Assembly: GCF_001273845.1 (NCBI RefSeq)
Contig: NZ_JHBW01000110.1
Coordinates: 89,517 to 153,516 of the forward strand
Origin: Leucobacter musarum subsp. musarum
GTDB lineage: Bacteria; Actinomycetota; Actinomycetes; Actinomycetales; Microbacteriaceae
Reading direction: 5' to 3'
DNA: 64,000 nt
Position numbers and translations under genes: made by a program. How positions within the stretch are numbered: the first letter of the stretch is position 1; every line of letters starts with the position of its first letter. The notes under the pieces were generated by a model. It saw only the letters and a list, made by a program, of their open reading frames with translations. It did no database searches and was not told the DNA's origin. Shown piece after piece: positions 29,286 to 38,630 of this stretch.

Positions 29286-30701
29286 ATGAACGGCACGACG
29301 CTTGAGCGGATTCCTGACATCGTCGCTGGTCTGCGACACTCCTTCGCAGCGGGCCTGACCCGGCCAGAGTCCTGGCGACGCGAGCAGCTGCGGCGACTCA
29401 GAAGTGCACTCGTCGAGCGCTCGGACGAGTTCGAGGCGGCATTGCACGCGGATCTCGGCAAATCGGGTACCGAGGCGCAGCTGACCGAAATTGGTTTCGT
29501 CATCGCCGAGATCGATCACGCTCTGCGGCATCTGCGTCAGTGGATGCGGGCGCGGCGCGTGCGCGTGCCGCTCGCGGTGAAGCCGGCCGCCGCCCGTGTC
29601 GTTGCGGAACCCCTCGGCGTCGTGCTCGTCATCGCGCCCTGGAACTACCCGCTCATGCTCGCGCTCTCGCCGGTCGTCGGTGCGCTGGCAGCGGGGAATG
29701 CCGTCGTGATTAAGCCCAGCGAGCTGGCCCCCGCGACGTCTGCGCTGATCGGTCGTCTGGTGCCCGAGGTACTCGACCGACGCGCCGTCGCGGTGATTGA
29801 GGGCGGGGTGCCCGAAACGACGGCGCTGCTCGCCGAGCGATTCGATCACTTGTTCTACACGGGCAATGGGCGAGTGGGGCGCATCATCGCGCACGCGGCG
29901 GCGGATCACCTCACCCCGGTCACCCTCGAACTCGGAGGCAAGTCCCCGGTCTACATCGATACGACGACGTCGCTGGCGGATGCGGCTCGCCGCATCGCCT
30001 GGGGCAAGTTCATGAACGCGGGCCAGACGTGCGTCGCACCCGACTACGTGCTCGGAACGCCGACGGTGCTCGCAGCGCTGCAGCGACACCTCGTCGATGC
30101 GATCCACGAACTGTATGGCAGCGCGGTCCACGCGAACCCCGACTACGGGCGGATCGTGAGCGACGCGCAGTTCGCACGCCTGGTCGGGTACCTCGGCGAT
30201 GGAAAGGTGGTGTCCGGGGGAGAATACGAATCCTCGACGCGCTTCATCGCACCGACGGTGCTCGCGGATGTCGACCGCGGGTCATCGGTCATGAGCGACG
30301 AGATCTTCGGGCCGATCCTGCCGCTCGTGCCCGTGACAAGTCTCGACGACGCGATCGCGTTCGTGAACACCCGCGACAAGCCACTCGCCGCCTACGTCTT
30401 CAGCGGGGACGCCGCGGTGCGACGGCGCTGGGAACGGGAGACGAGCTCGGGGGCGCTCGGGTTCGACGTGCCGGCTCTGCACCTCGTCGTGCCCGATCTA
30501 CCGTTTGGCGGAGTCGGGCAGAGTGGAACCGGTGCCTACCACGGCGAGCGATCGTTCCGGTTGTTCAGCCACGAGAAGGCGGTGCTCGCGAAGCCGCTCG
30601 CACCCGACACCCTCGCGTCGACGATCATGCCGCCGTACACCGCCGGCAAAGATGCGTTCGCGCGACGGTGGCTCGGCAAACTGCTCGACCGCAGCGTATA
30701 A
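29286..30701 (+). CDS. Aldehyde dehydrogenase (class 3-like)
   Basis: A 471-residue NAD(P)-dependent aldehyde oxidase. The Rossmann/substrate block APWNYPL, the general-base region LELGGKSP and the catalytic cysteine in [13 protein letters not shown] are intact, and EIFGPILP and [15 protein letters not shown] match the ALDH3 fatty-aldehyde group. Length is typical for soluble ALDH3 without a membrane tail. Leaderless start at ATG 29286. It probably oxidises medium or long aliphatic or aromatic aldehydes; the substrate is unresolved. Confidence 0.9.
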   Translation: MNGTTLERIPDIVAGLRHSFAAGLTRPESWRREQLRRLRSALVERSDEFEAALHADLGKSGTEAQLTEIGFVIAEIDHALRHLRQWMRARRVRVPLAVKPAAARVVAEPLGVVLVIAPWNYPLMLALSPVVGALAAGNAVVIKPSELAPATSALIGRLVPEVLDRRAVAVIEGGVPETTALLAERFDHLFYTGNGRVGRIIAHAAADHLTPVTLELGGKSPVYIDTTTSLADAARRIAWGKFMNAGQTCVAPDYVLGTPTVLAALQRHLVDAIHELYGSAVHANPDYGRIVSDAQFARLVGYLGDGKVVSGGEYESSTRFIAPTVLADVDRGSSVMSDEIFGPILPLVPVTSLDDAIAFVNTRDKPLAAYVFSGDAAVRRRWERETSSGALGFDVPALHLVVPDLPFGGVGQSGTGAYHGERSFRLFSHEKAVLAKPLAPDTLASTIMPPYTAGKDAFARRWLGKLLDRSV

Positions 30702-30724
30702 GCGGTTTCGAATCTGCCCGTCGC

Positions 30725-30730
30725 TAGGAT
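30725..30730 (+). promoter_or_regulatory. -10 box of leaderless AI-2E family gene
   Basis: TAGGAT ends 6 nt before GTG 30737. Confidence 0.5.
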
Positions 30731-30736
30731 TGGCCT

Positions 30737-31945
30737 GTGGAAGAGCGCAGAAGCACCGCCGCTGAGAGCGGCGTGGAAGCCGAGGGTACGAACGCTGCCC
30801 AGGAGTTGCCACTGGGTGTCAGGGTCGCCGCGGCGTGGTCATGGCGATTGCTGCTGATCGGCATCGCCCTGGCGGGGTTCCTCTGGCTGGTCGTGCAGGT
30901 GCGGATTATCGTGATTCCGCTGCTGATCGCGATTCTGCTCACGGCGTTGCTCACCCCGATCGTGCACTGGTTCGAGCGGCAGAAGCTGCCGCGGTGGCTC
31001 GGCGTCGTCTTTGCTCTGGCGATCTTCGGCGCCTTCGTCTGGGTGCTGCTCACACTCATCATCACGCAGTTGCGAGATGGTTTGGGTGACGTCGCCGCGC
31101 GCTCAGAAGAGGTCTGGTGGGAGATGCTGCGCTGGGCCGAAGCGACCTTCGGCATCTCGGCGAAAGAGATCGGCGGTTACACCGATCAGCTCTGGAAGGC
31201 CGTCGAGGGGCATCAATCGGAGCTCTGGAACGGCGCGCTCGGCATCGCGACGTCCGCCGGTCAGTTCGTGACCGGTCTGCTCCTCACCATCTTTTCTCTG
31301 ATCTTCATGCTCATCGACGGTCGACGCATTTGGAACTGGGTGCTCGGGTTTCTCCCCGCACGTGCGCACGCTCCCGTTGACGCGGCGGGCCGCGCGGGAT
31401 GGGTCTCGGTCGGGCAGTACGTGCGCGTGCAGATCTTCGTCGCGTTCGTCGATGCCGTCGGTATCGGTGTGGGCGCGGCGATCCTCGGTGTGCCGCTCGC
31501 GATCCCGATCGCAATCCTCGTCTTCCTGGGGTCGTTCATCCCGTTCCTGGGTGCGATCAGCACCGGTCTCCTCGCAGCGTTCATCGCTCTCGTATACAAC
31601 GGACCGGTGAACGCGCTCATCATGCTCGGCGTGGTGATCCTCGTCAATCAGATCGAGGGCCATGTGCTGCAGCCGCTCGTCATGGGCAGCGCGGTGCGCG
31701 TGCACCCGCTCGGCGTCGTGCTCGCGGTGTCGACCGGCGCACTGGTTGCGGGCATTCCCGGTGCACTCTTCGCCGTGCCACTGGCCGCAGCCGCGAACTC
31801 GATCGTCAACACCCTGGTGAAGCGGCAATGGGAGGCGGGGACCGACCCGGTCGCCGAATACCATCGCAATGATCACGCCCACCAAGAGGCCCGGCAGCGG
31901 GCCCGCAGTATCGCCAAACTCCGTCGCAAGGGAGGACGTCCATGA
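30737..31945 (+). CDS. AI-2E family transporter (YdiK/PerM-like permease)
   Basis: A 402-residue membrane protein (PF01594) with about eight hydrophobic segments; it begins at GTG 30737. The family core PLLIAILLTALLTPIV, the LGSFIPFLGA block and the late NQIEGHVLQPLVMG are intact. A charged helix (residues about 115-165) interrupts the membrane segments as in other members. Most family members are not AI-2 exporters and are linked to ion export or are uncharacterised, so the name should not be read as function. Its stop overlaps the threonine dehydratase start (ATGA). Confidence 0.88.
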   Translation: MEERRSTAAESGVEAEGTNAAQELPLGVRVAAAWSWRLLLIGIALAGFLWLVVQVRIIVIPLLIAILLTALLTPIVHWFERQKLPRWLGVVFALAIFGAFVWVLLTLIITQLRDGLGDVAARSEEVWWEMLRWAEATFGISAKEIGGYTDQLWKAVEGHQSELWNGALGIATSAGQFVTGLLLTIFSLIFMLIDGRRIWNWVLGFLPARAHAPVDAAGRAGWVSVGQYVRVQIFVAFVDAVGIGVGAAILGVPLAIPIAILVFLGSFIPFLGAISTGLLAAFIALVYNGPVNALIMLGVVILVNQIEGHVLQPLVMGSAVRVHPLGVVLAVSTGALVAGIPGALFAVPLAAAANSIVNTLVKRQWEAGTDPVAEYHRNDHAHQEARQRARSIAKLRRKGGRP

Positions 31946-33183
31946 CCGAACAGAAGACGGCACCAGTACTCGCAGATTTCGAGCGTGCGCTCGAGAACGT
32001 GCATCGGGTCACGCAGCACACGCCGCTCGAGACGTCGCGCTATCTCGCCGAGATTCTCGGCGTTCCGGTGTACATGAAGTGCGAGAACCTGCAGCGCACG
32101 GGCGCCTACAAGCTGCGCGGAGCCTACAACCGCCTCACGCAATTGACTGCGGACGAGCGTGCTCGTGGTGTCGTCGCGGCGTCGGCCGGGAATCACGCCC
32201 AGGGCGTCGCCTTCGCGGCGCGCGAACTCGGCATCAAGGCGACGATCTTCACCCCGCTCGGGGTCGCGCTGCCTAAGTTGCAGGCCACGCGCGGCTACGG
32301 TGCCGAGGTTGTGCTCGAGGGTTTGACGTTCCACGAGACGAATGCCGCTGCGCAGCGTTTCGTCGAAGAAACGGGCGCGACGTTCATTCCGCCGTTCGAC
32401 CATGAGGCGGTGATCGAGGGGCAGGGTACGGTCGCGCTCGAAATCCTCGATGAGGCGCCCGACGTCGAGACCATCGTCGTGCCGGTCGGTGGCGGTGGGC
32501 TCGTCTCGGGCGTCGCCGTCGCCGCGAAGCTTCGCGCAGAGCGCGATGGGCGACCTATGCGCATCATTGGCGTGCAGTCGGAGAACGCGTCGCCGTTCGT
32601 CGCCTCACTCGACGCGGGTGAACCGGTCACCATCACGACGAAGCCGACGATCGCCGATGGCATCGCCGTCGCGCGCCCGGGCGATCGCAACTTCGAGCTC
32701 GTGCGCGAGTTCGTCGACGAGGTCGTCACCGTGAGCGATGACGACATCGCACGGGCCATCGTGATGCTGCTCGAGCGGGCCAAACTCGTCGTCGAGCCCG
32801 CAGGAGCTGCCGGCGTGGCCGCGATGCTCGCGGGCAAGGCGAACGTGAGCGGGCCGACTGCGGTGATTCTGTCGGGCGGAAATATCGATCCGCTGCTGCT
32901 GCAACGCGTCATCGGTCACGGCCTCGCGGCGTCTGCTCGGTACATGAAGCTGCGCATCTTGCTGCCTGATGTGCCGGGTCAGCTCGTGCGCACCGCGTCG
33001 ATCGTCGCCGAGAATAATGCGAACGTCGTCGAGGTGATTCACACTCGCCACGCGACCGAGCTGCCGATCAGCGAGGTCGAGCTGGAACTGCACATCGAGA
33101 CCCGTGGGCACGATCACGGCGAGGTCGTCGCGCAGGCGCTGCGCGACGCCGGCTACACCGTGCGGGTGGGCGAGCGCTACTAG
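31942..33183 (+). CDS. ilvA: Threonine ammonia-lyase with C-terminal ACT domain
   Basis: A 413-residue PLP enzyme deaminating threonine (and serine) to 2-oxobutyrate. The PLP lysine is K57 (TGAYKLRGAYN), the substrate loop is ASAGNHAQG and the phosphate loop is PVGGGGLVSG. Residues about 330-413 form a single ACT regulatory domain, as in TdcB/short IlvA enzymes rather than long IlvA with two ACT-like units. GGGAGG precedes the ATG, which overlaps the upstream stop. The last nine coding bases and stop region are duplicated downstream in an 88-bp tandem repeat. Confidence 0.92.
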   Translation: MTEQKTAPVLADFERALENVHRVTQHTPLETSRYLAEILGVPVYMKCENLQRTGAYKLRGAYNRLTQLTADERARGVVAASAGNHAQGVAFAARELGIKATIFTPLGVALPKLQATRGYGAEVVLEGLTFHETNAAAQRFVEETGATFIPPFDHEAVIEGQGTVALEILDEAPDVETIVVPVGGGGLVSGVAVAAKLRAERDGRPMRIIGVQSENASPFVASLDAGEPVTITTKPTIADGIAVARPGDRNFELVREFVDEVVTVSDDDIARAIVMLLERAKLVVEPAGAAGVAAMLAGKANVSGPTAVILSGGNIDPLLLQRVIGHGLAASARYMKLRILLPDVPGQLVRTASIVAENNANVVEVIHTRHATELPISEVELELHIETRGHDHGEVVAQALRDAGYTVRVGERY

Positions 33184-33403
33184 GAGCGACACGCATCGCG
33201 TGGCGCCGTAGCGCTCGGTGCCGCCCACGGCGGCAGCCCACGGAGCGAAGCGCGGGGTGGAGCGCTACTAGGAGCGACACGCATCGCGTGGCGCCGTAGC
33301 GCTCGGTGCCGCCCACGGCGGCAGCCCACGGAGCGAAGCGCGGGGTGGAGCGCTACTCGGCGGCGCCAGGCATCGCGTGGCGCCGAAGCGCTCGGTGCCG
33401 ACG
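33172..33403. repeat. 88-bp tandem duplication at the ilvA 3' end
   Basis: Two perfect 88-bp units (33172-33259, 33260-33347), each beginning with the ilvA end GAGCGCTAC, followed by a degraded third copy to about 33403. Each unit carries a 7-bp TGCCGCC-CAC-GGCGGCA hairpin, a possible weak terminator. Confidence 0.92.
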
Positions 33404-33414
33404 GTCACTCGCGA

Positions 33415-34017
33415 TCAGGCGACCGGCAGCGGAGCCCCCGCCTGCTGGGCGTAGAGCGCGATCGCGGCGCGCGCGTCGGCAACGGTGATGCTGCCGCCGC
33501 CTGTGATGTGCAGGCCGTACGCGTCTTCGAGTGCCACGAAGTTCATGGCGACGACTTCGAGCGGGCCGGTGAGGTCGAAGTCTCCGGCGGCGACGCCCTC
33601 CGTGAGAATGTCGCGGTAGAGTCCGAGCTGCTCCCGGTACAGCTGCTGCACGAGTTCGTCGTGCAGGTGCGACTTGCCGCCGAGTACGTCGAACTCGTAG
33701 AGCAGGCTCATGAGGGCGTCGTCGGGTCCGGTCGGCAGCCCCGCGGTGATGGCGACGTCGAGCTTCGCTGGCGCGCCCGTTTGTTGTGCGACGAGGGCGA
33801 CGCGCTCCGAGCCGACGCGCGCGAGGCCCGCGGCATGGGCTTCGACGAGGATCGCGTCGAGGTCGTCGTAGTAGTACAGCAGGGCGCCGCGCGTGACTCC
33901 GGCCTGGTTCGCGACGTCGGTCAACGAGAGGCTGCGAAGCCCGTGCTCGGCCGCCGCCGCGAGGGCCGCATTGACGACCTCCTTGCGGCGCTGCTGCTGG
34001 GTGCTCGGTCGTGCCAT
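33415..34017 (-). CDS. TetR-family repressor
   Basis: A 200-residue regulator from ATG 34017 (MARPSTQQQRRKEVVNAAL). A longer frame to 34101 would start within the operator, so it was not used. The HTH is at about 28-60 (SLTDVANQAGVTRGALLYYYDD). The C-terminal ligand domain contains FVALEDAYGLHITGGG near the end, as in TetR proteins of amine and other catabolic loci. Divergent from the amidohydrolase, with a shared palindrome at 34094-34131, so it probably represses that gene and itself. Confidence 0.88.
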   Translation of the reverse strand: MARPSTQQQRRKEVVNAALAAAAEHGLRSLSLTDVANQAGVTRGALLYYYDDLDAILVEAHAAGLARVGSERVALVAQQTGAPAKLDVAITAGLPTGPDDALMSLLYEFDVLGGKSHLHDELVQQLYREQLGLYRDILTEGVAAGDFDLTGPLEVVAMNFVALEDAYGLHITGGGSITVADARAAIALYAQQAGAPLPVA

Positions 34018-34093
34018 GCCTGCCAGTATGCCAGGGGAGTGGGCGATCCGGCGCACCGCAAGCGGCAAGAACCAGCCGAGCACAGCGCCATTA

Positions 34094-34131
34094 TTTGACA
34101 TCTGAGTAAATTAACTTACTCTTGAGTCAAA
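34094..34131. promoter_or_regulatory. Symmetric operator over the amidohydrolase promoter
   Basis: Concentric inverted repeats centred at 34112.5: outer arms TTTGAC / GTCAAA and inner arms GAGTAA / TTACTC. A consensus -35 TTGACA (34095-34100) and TACTCT -10 (34117-34122), 16 bp apart, lie inside it, so a bound repressor would block RNA polymerase. Confidence 0.75.
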
Positions 34132-34175
34132 GAACTCGCCGGGGAGGCCGGCGAGCCGAGCGCGCAGGAGCAGAC

Positions 34176-35909
34176 ATGGCCGTCGACACCCTCTTCACCG
34201 GCGGAAGAATCCGCACCTTCGACCCCGCACAGCCGTGGGCCGAGGCCCTCGGGGTGACCGGCGATCGCATCAGCTACGTGGGGTCGGCCGCTGACGCGCC
34301 CGCCGCCCGCCGCACCGTGCATCTCGAGGGGCGCCTGCTCACGCCGGGCGTCGCCGATACCCACAACCACCTGCTGCTCGGCTTCGACGACCTCGCGGTC
34401 AGCCTCGACCAGGTGCAGAGCCTCGACATCGTGCGATCCCGCATCGCCGCCTTCGCCGAGACGCACCCCGAGCTCGACTGGATCTGCGCCGAAAACGCCC
34501 TCTACTCCGTCGTCGAGGGACGCCGCCCGCGCGCCGACGACCTCGTCGGCGTCACCGACAAGCCGGTATTCATCACGACCTACGACCAGCACTCGGTCTG
34601 GCTCAACCGCCCGGCACTCGCGAAGCTTGGCATTCTGCAGGGCGCCGACATTGCCTGGGGCAACCCCGAGATCGACGACGTCACCGGCGAACCCACCGGC
34701 TGGGTCACCGACTTCTACACGAGCGCGATGACCATCGACGGGCTCGCCGAGCTGCAGCGCGACATCCCGATGTACTCGCCCGACCGGCGCTACCGCAAGA
34801 TCACGAACAGCCTGGAGATGGCCGCGCGATCCGGCATCACCACCGTTGTCGAACCGCAGGTGCCGCTCGCCGAGCTCGACCTCTTCGCCCGCGCCGAGCG
34901 CGAGGGCAAGCTCACGAGCCGCACCATCGCCGCGATCTACCACCCGGTCGGCGCCGACGGAGACTTCCGCGCACGCATCACCGAAGCGATTCGTGAGACG
35001 CCGCAGCACGAGCGCTTCCGTCTCGGCCCGGTGAAGCTGTACGCCGACGATGTCATCGAGCCGCACACCGCGGCGATGCTCGAGGACTACGCGAACCGCC
35101 CCGGCCACCGCGGCCGCCCGAGCCTTGAACCCACCGAGTTCACGAAGCTGTTCGTCGAGCTCGACCGTCTCGGCTACCAGGTGCACACGCACGCGACGGG
35201 GGACTGGGGCATTCGCCTCACGCTCGATTCGATCGAGGCCGCGCAGCGCGCGAACGGGCGCGGCGGAGTCGCGGCCGACACGCGCCACGGCATCGTGCAC
35301 GTCGAATGCCTGGCCCCCGAAGACCTCGCGCGCTTCGCCGACCTCGGCGTCGTCGCCGCGATGCAGCCCCGCCACGCGTCGCCCGACCTCGTCGCCGGCA
35401 CCTGGATGGAGAACGTCGGCGAGGTCCGGTGGGATCGCGCCTGGCGCTTCAAGTCGATGATCGAGTCGGGCGCCCGCGTCACGTTCTCGAGCGACTGGCA
35501 GGTGGGCGAGATGGATCCGCTGATCGGCCTCTACAGCGCCATGACCCGCGCCCGCCTCGACGGCGGCGACGCCTGGACCCTCGATGAGCGGCTCGACCTC
35601 GACCGCGCGCTCCGCGCCTACACGCTGGGCGGCGCCGAGGCGTTCCACCGTGAAGACGCCTTCGGCGTGCTCAAGGTCGGTGCGCTCGCCGATGTCGTCG
35701 CGTGGTCCGGTGATCTGTACGCGATGGAGCCCGCCGAACTGCTCGAGCACCGCGCCGAGCTCACGGTCGTCGGCGGCACCGCGATCCACGACGTGCGCGG
35801 TGAGCTCGACGGCGTCGCGGCCGCGGCGCGGGTGCAGGATCCGGCCGGCGCCGGCCAGGTCTGCGCCGAGCCCGCCGACGATCACCACTGCCACGCGCAC
35901 GCGCACTGA
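34176..35909 (+). CDS. YtcJ-like metal-dependent amidohydrolase
   Basis: A 577-residue Amidohydro_3 (PF07969) enzyme. The start is ATG 34176 with AGGAG five bases upstream. Metal ligands: DTHNH near residue 60, HTHATGDWG with the second His pair, HGIVHVE, and SSDWQVG for the aspartate. Family members hydrolyse N-formyl or other amides; the substrate is unknown. The last residues are DDHHCHAHAH, a His/Cys-rich tail not part of the fold. It is followed by an amino-acid permease, so an amino-acid or amine derivative is a likely substrate. Controlled by the divergent TetR gene. Confidence 0.87.
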   Translation: MAVDTLFTGGRIRTFDPAQPWAEALGVTGDRISYVGSAADAPAARRTVHLEGRLLTPGVADTHNHLLLGFDDLAVSLDQVQSLDIVRSRIAAFAETHPELDWICAENALYSVVEGRRPRADDLVGVTDKPVFITTYDQHSVWLNRPALAKLGILQGADIAWGNPEIDDVTGEPTGWVTDFYTSAMTIDGLAELQRDIPMYSPDRRYRKITNSLEMAARSGITTVVEPQVPLAELDLFARAEREGKLTSRTIAAIYHPVGADGDFRARITEAIRETPQHERFRLGPVKLYADDVIEPHTAAMLEDYANRPGHRGRPSLEPTEFTKLFVELDRLGYQVHTHATGDWGIRLTLDSIEAAQRANGRGGVAADTRHGIVHVECLAPEDLARFADLGVVAAMQPRHASPDLVAGTWMENVGEVRWDRAWRFKSMIESGARVTFSSDWQVGEMDPLIGLYSAMTRARLDGGDAWTLDERLDLDRALRAYTLGGAEAFHREDAFGVLKVGALADVVAWSGDLYAMEPAELLEHRAELTVVGGTAIHDVRGELDGVAAAARVQDPAGAGQVCAEPADDHHCHAHAH

Positions 35910-35961
35910 CCGCGAGCCCCACTCGCGAATCCTGAACACCTGAAGAAACCGAGGAACCCTG

Positions 35962-37386
35962 ATGTCGACGTTGCCATCGCACTCCGCAGTCGCCGCCGGT
36001 GACGACCAGAGCGCGCACGCGATCACCGGAACTCCGGGCACCGAACCCGGTGGGCTCAAGCGCACACTGAAGCTGCGCCACCTGGTGTTCATCGGGCTCG
36101 CCTACATGGCGCCGCTCGCGGTCTTCGACATGTTCGGGATCGTGGCCGACGTCACCGGCGGTCACGTGCCGCTCGCGTACCTCGTTGTCATGATCGCGGT
36201 GCTCTTCACCGCTTTCAGCTACTCGCGGATGGTGCGCTTCTTCCCGATCGCGGGGTCGGCGTACACGTACACGAAAGAGGCGATCAACGCTCACCTCGGG
36301 TTCCTCGTCGGTTGGGTCGCGACGCTCGACTACCTGCTGCTGCCGATGATCAACGCGATCCTCTCGGCGATCTACATGACCGCGGTGATTCCCGGGGTTC
36401 CGTTCTGGGTGTGGGTGCTGCTCACGGTCGCGATCTGCACCGTGCTGAACCTCGTCGGCGTGAAATTGGCGGCGAGCATGAACGTCATTCTCGTCGGCAT
36501 TCAGCTCGTCGTCGCGGTCGTCTTCGTCGTGCTCACCATCATCAACATCGTGAACGGCGCGAACGGGGCGGAGTTCACGGCGCGGCCATTCATCTCGAGC
36601 GATGTGCAGGGTGTGGCGATCGCCGCGGGGGCTGCGATCCTCGCCCTCTCATTCCTCGGCTTCGATGCGGTCTCGACGCTCGCCGAAGAAGCGGAGCGGC
36701 CCGAGCGCGATATTCCGCGCGCGATCTTCATCATCATCGCTGTCGCCGGGGCGTTCTTCATTACCGTGACCTACGTGATGCAGACCCTCTTTCCTGACGT
36801 CACCCAGCTCGCCGACATCGTCGGGGCCTCGCCCGAGATCGCGAAGTACATCGGCGGGGCGGCGTTCCAGGCGATCTTCGTCGGCGGCTACATGATGGCC
36901 GTGCTCGGCTGCGGCATCACCCAGCAGATGAGCGCCGCGCGCCTGCTCTACGCGATGGGCCGCGACGGCGCGCTTCCGCAGCGGCTCTTCGGCCGGGTGA
37001 ACCCGCGCACGGGCGTGCCGGTCGCGAACGTGCTGCTCGTCGCCGCCGTCGCGCTGACCGCGCTCTTCGTCGACCTCGATCAGGCGGCCTCGATGATCAA
37101 CTTCGGCGCGTTCATCGCCTTCACCTTCGTGAACCTTTCGGTGATCTTCGTGTTCTTCCGTTTCCTGCAGCGGCGCACGGCGGGGTCGTGGGTGACCTTC
37201 GTCGCGATCCCGGCGATCGGTGTGGCAATCAATGTCTGGCTCTGGCTGAGCCTCGACGCGATCTCCATGCTCATCGGCGGCATCTGGCTGCTGCTCGGCG
37301 TCACGTACTTGCTGATCTCCACGCGCGGGTTGCGCCGGGCCGCGCCCGACCTGACCGGGCCGGTCAATATCGCGATGTACGAGTAG
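35962..37386 (+). CDS. APC-superfamily amino acid/amine permease
   Basis: A 474-residue membrane protein with about twelve helices after a 30-residue polar tail. The APC landmarks GLAYMAPLAVF, GSAYTYTKEAIN, LGFDAVSTLAEEAERPERDIPRA (broken: GFDAVSTLAEEAE) and the YAMGRDGALP block are present. GAGGAA precedes ATG 35962. Co-oriented 52 nt after the amidohydrolase, it probably imports that enzyme's substrate or related amino compounds. A perfect hairpin terminator follows. Confidence 0.9.
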   Translation: MSTLPSHSAVAAGDDQSAHAITGTPGTEPGGLKRTLKLRHLVFIGLAYMAPLAVFDMFGIVADVTGGHVPLAYLVVMIAVLFTAFSYSRMVRFFPIAGSAYTYTKEAINAHLGFLVGWVATLDYLLLPMINAILSAIYMTAVIPGVPFWVWVLLTVAICTVLNLVGVKLAASMNVILVGIQLVVAVVFVVLTIINIVNGANGAEFTARPFISSDVQGVAIAAGAAILALSFLGFDAVSTLAEEAERPERDIPRAIFIIIAVAGAFFITVTYVMQTLFPDVTQLADIVGASPEIAKYIGGAAFQAIFVGGYMMAVLGCGITQQMSAARLLYAMGRDGALPQRLFGRVNPRTGVPVANVLLVAAVALTALFVDLDQAASMINFGAFIAFTFVNLSVIFVFFRFLQRRTAGSWVTFVAIPAIGVAINVWLWLSLDAISMLIGGIWLLLGVTYLLISTRGLRRAAPDLTGPVNIAMYE

Positions 37387-37409
37387 CGAGGATCGTCGCA
37401 CCGCGGAAA

Positions 37410-37458
37410 ACGACGGAGGGGGCGGGATCGCACTGCGCGATCCCGCCCCCTCCGTCGT
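37410..37458. terminator. Bidirectional terminator between permease and greA
   Basis: Perfect 22-bp inverted repeat (37410-37431 with 37437-37458) and 5-nt loop. On the minus strand it is followed by TTTT, fitting greA; it also ends the permease transcript. Confidence 0.9.
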
Positions 37459-37484
37459 GAGCCGGCACTCGGCCGGCGTTCCGA

Positions 37485-37970
37485 TCAGCCGGCGTACGTG
37501 TCGACTGCGAGGATCTTGACGCCGATCTGATTGCCGTTAGGAGCCGCATAGCTGACCTCTTCGCCCACCTTGCGGCCGAGAATGGCGGCGCCCAGCGGGC
37601 TCTCCGCGCTGTACACGTCGAGGTCGGAGCCGTTCGCGAGCTCGCGGTTGCCGAGCAGGAAGCGCTCTTCGTCGCCGAAGATGTCTGCGGTGACGACGGT
37701 GCCGATCTCGACGACGCCGCTCGCCTGCGGAGCCTCGCCGACGACAACGTGCTTCAGCAGCTCTTCGAGGTCGCGAATGCGCGCCTCCATCTTGCCCTGC
37801 TCGTCTTTGGCGGCGTGGTAGCCGCCGTTCTCCTTGAGGTCGCCCTCTTCGCGAGCCGCCTCGATGCGCGCAGCGATCTCCTTGCGGCCCGCACCGGTGA
37901 GCTGCTCCAACTCACCGTTGAGTCGGTCGAAGGCTTCCTGGGTCAGCCAGGTCTGGGTGGGCTCGGCCAT
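37485..37970 (-). CDS. greA: Transcription elongation factor GreA
   Basis: A 161-residue factor that inserts its coiled coil into RNA polymerase to rescue backtracked complexes. The N-terminal coiled coil carries the acidic tip EEGDLKENGGYHAAKDEQG (residues about 40-60), with Asp/Glu at the loop. A C-terminal FKBP-like domain includes YSAESPLGAAILGRKVGEEV. Length is typical of actinobacterial GreA. Own terminator at 37410-37458. Confidence 0.97.
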   Translation of the reverse strand: MAEPTQTWLTQEAFDRLNGELEQLTGAGRKEIAARIEAAREEGDLKENGGYHAAKDEQGKMEARIRDLEELLKHVVVGEAPQASGVVEIGTVVTADIFGDEERFLLGNRELANGSDLDVYSAESPLGAAILGRKVGEEVSYAAPNGNQIGVKILAVDTYAG

Positions 37971-38086
37971 AGTCGATCCTCGTTTCAGATGAGTGCCGGC
38001 AGTGCCGGAGGGGTCGCGCGAGATATACGCAACGCCCTGAATGACCAGGGCGCAACTTCCAGGATATCAGGAGCGCGCTCCAGATG

Positions 38087-38545
38087 TCAGGCCGTGGCGC
38101 GCTCCTCGATGACCCAGCATTCCTGCACAGTGACGGCAGTGGCAGGATTCGTGGTGATGACGCGGGTGGTGACGGTGTGCGAGGTCGCGTCGGAGACAGG
38201 CACCTCGACGACCTTCCACCCGACCGGCGCCTTCGCCTTGTTCAAGGCTTCGATCGCGCAGGCCACGGGAGTGTTCGCCGGGGCTGTCACGATGAACTTG
38301 GCGTCAACGCTCGCATCGCCGTTCTTCGTGTACCCGATGTCTTGCGCAGAGACCTGGCTGGTCTGCTGCCACCCGCTGAAGGCGAGGAAGGCGACGCCGC
38401 CCGCGACAAGCGCCACAGCGGCGCCCCAGGCGAATCGTCGATCGAAGCTGCGTCGACGGCTCGTGCCGTAGCGATCTTCCAGCGACTGCGTCGCCAAAGT
38501 CGCCGAACCTTGAGCGATCGGGGTCGAACCAGCGGCCTCTGGCAC
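38087..38545 (-). CDS. DUF4307 membrane protein
   Basis: A 152-residue protein starting at GTG 38545, with GGAGG five bases upstream. It has a single helix at about 38-58 (RFAWGAAVALVAGGVAFLAFSGW) with a preceding SLEDRYGTSRRR segment, then a beta-rich extracytoplasmic part with ECWVIEE at the end. DUF4307 proteins are typically adjacent to mca in actinobacteria, which holds here (divergent, 85 bp). Role unknown, possibly linked to mycothiol detoxification. Confidence 0.8.
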   Translation of the reverse strand: MPEAAGSTPIAQGSATLATQSLEDRYGTSRRRSFDRRFAWGAAVALVAGGVAFLAFSGWQQTSQVSAQDIGYTKNGDASVDAKFIVTAPANTPVACAIEALNKAKAPVGWKVVEVPVSDATSHTVTTRVITTNPATAVTVQECWVIEERATA

Positions 38546-38568
38546 GGCATCCTCCGATCTGCCCTGGG

Positions 38569-38574
38569 TAAACT
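38569..38574 (+). promoter_or_regulatory. Candidate -10 box of mca
   Basis: TAAACT fits TANNNT, 56 nt before the mca ATG. Confidence 0.4.
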
Positions 38575-38630
38575 GGGTGTCTGTTGCCAGAGTACCGGGA
38601 AGCGCCCGGGAAGCATGTGAGAGGACCCTC

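Noticed and set aside
30737..31945. AI-2 exporter partnering luxS
   Set aside because: The AI-2E family name is historical; nothing in sequence or context ties this permease to AI-2.
33068..33316. Small minus-strand open frame in the 88-bp repeats
   Set aside because: Created by the tandem duplication; no ribosome site and repeats itself internally.
34116..36092. 658-codon open frame opposite the amidohydrolase
   Set aside because: Shadow frame; the plus strand has full metal-site motifs and a ribosome site.
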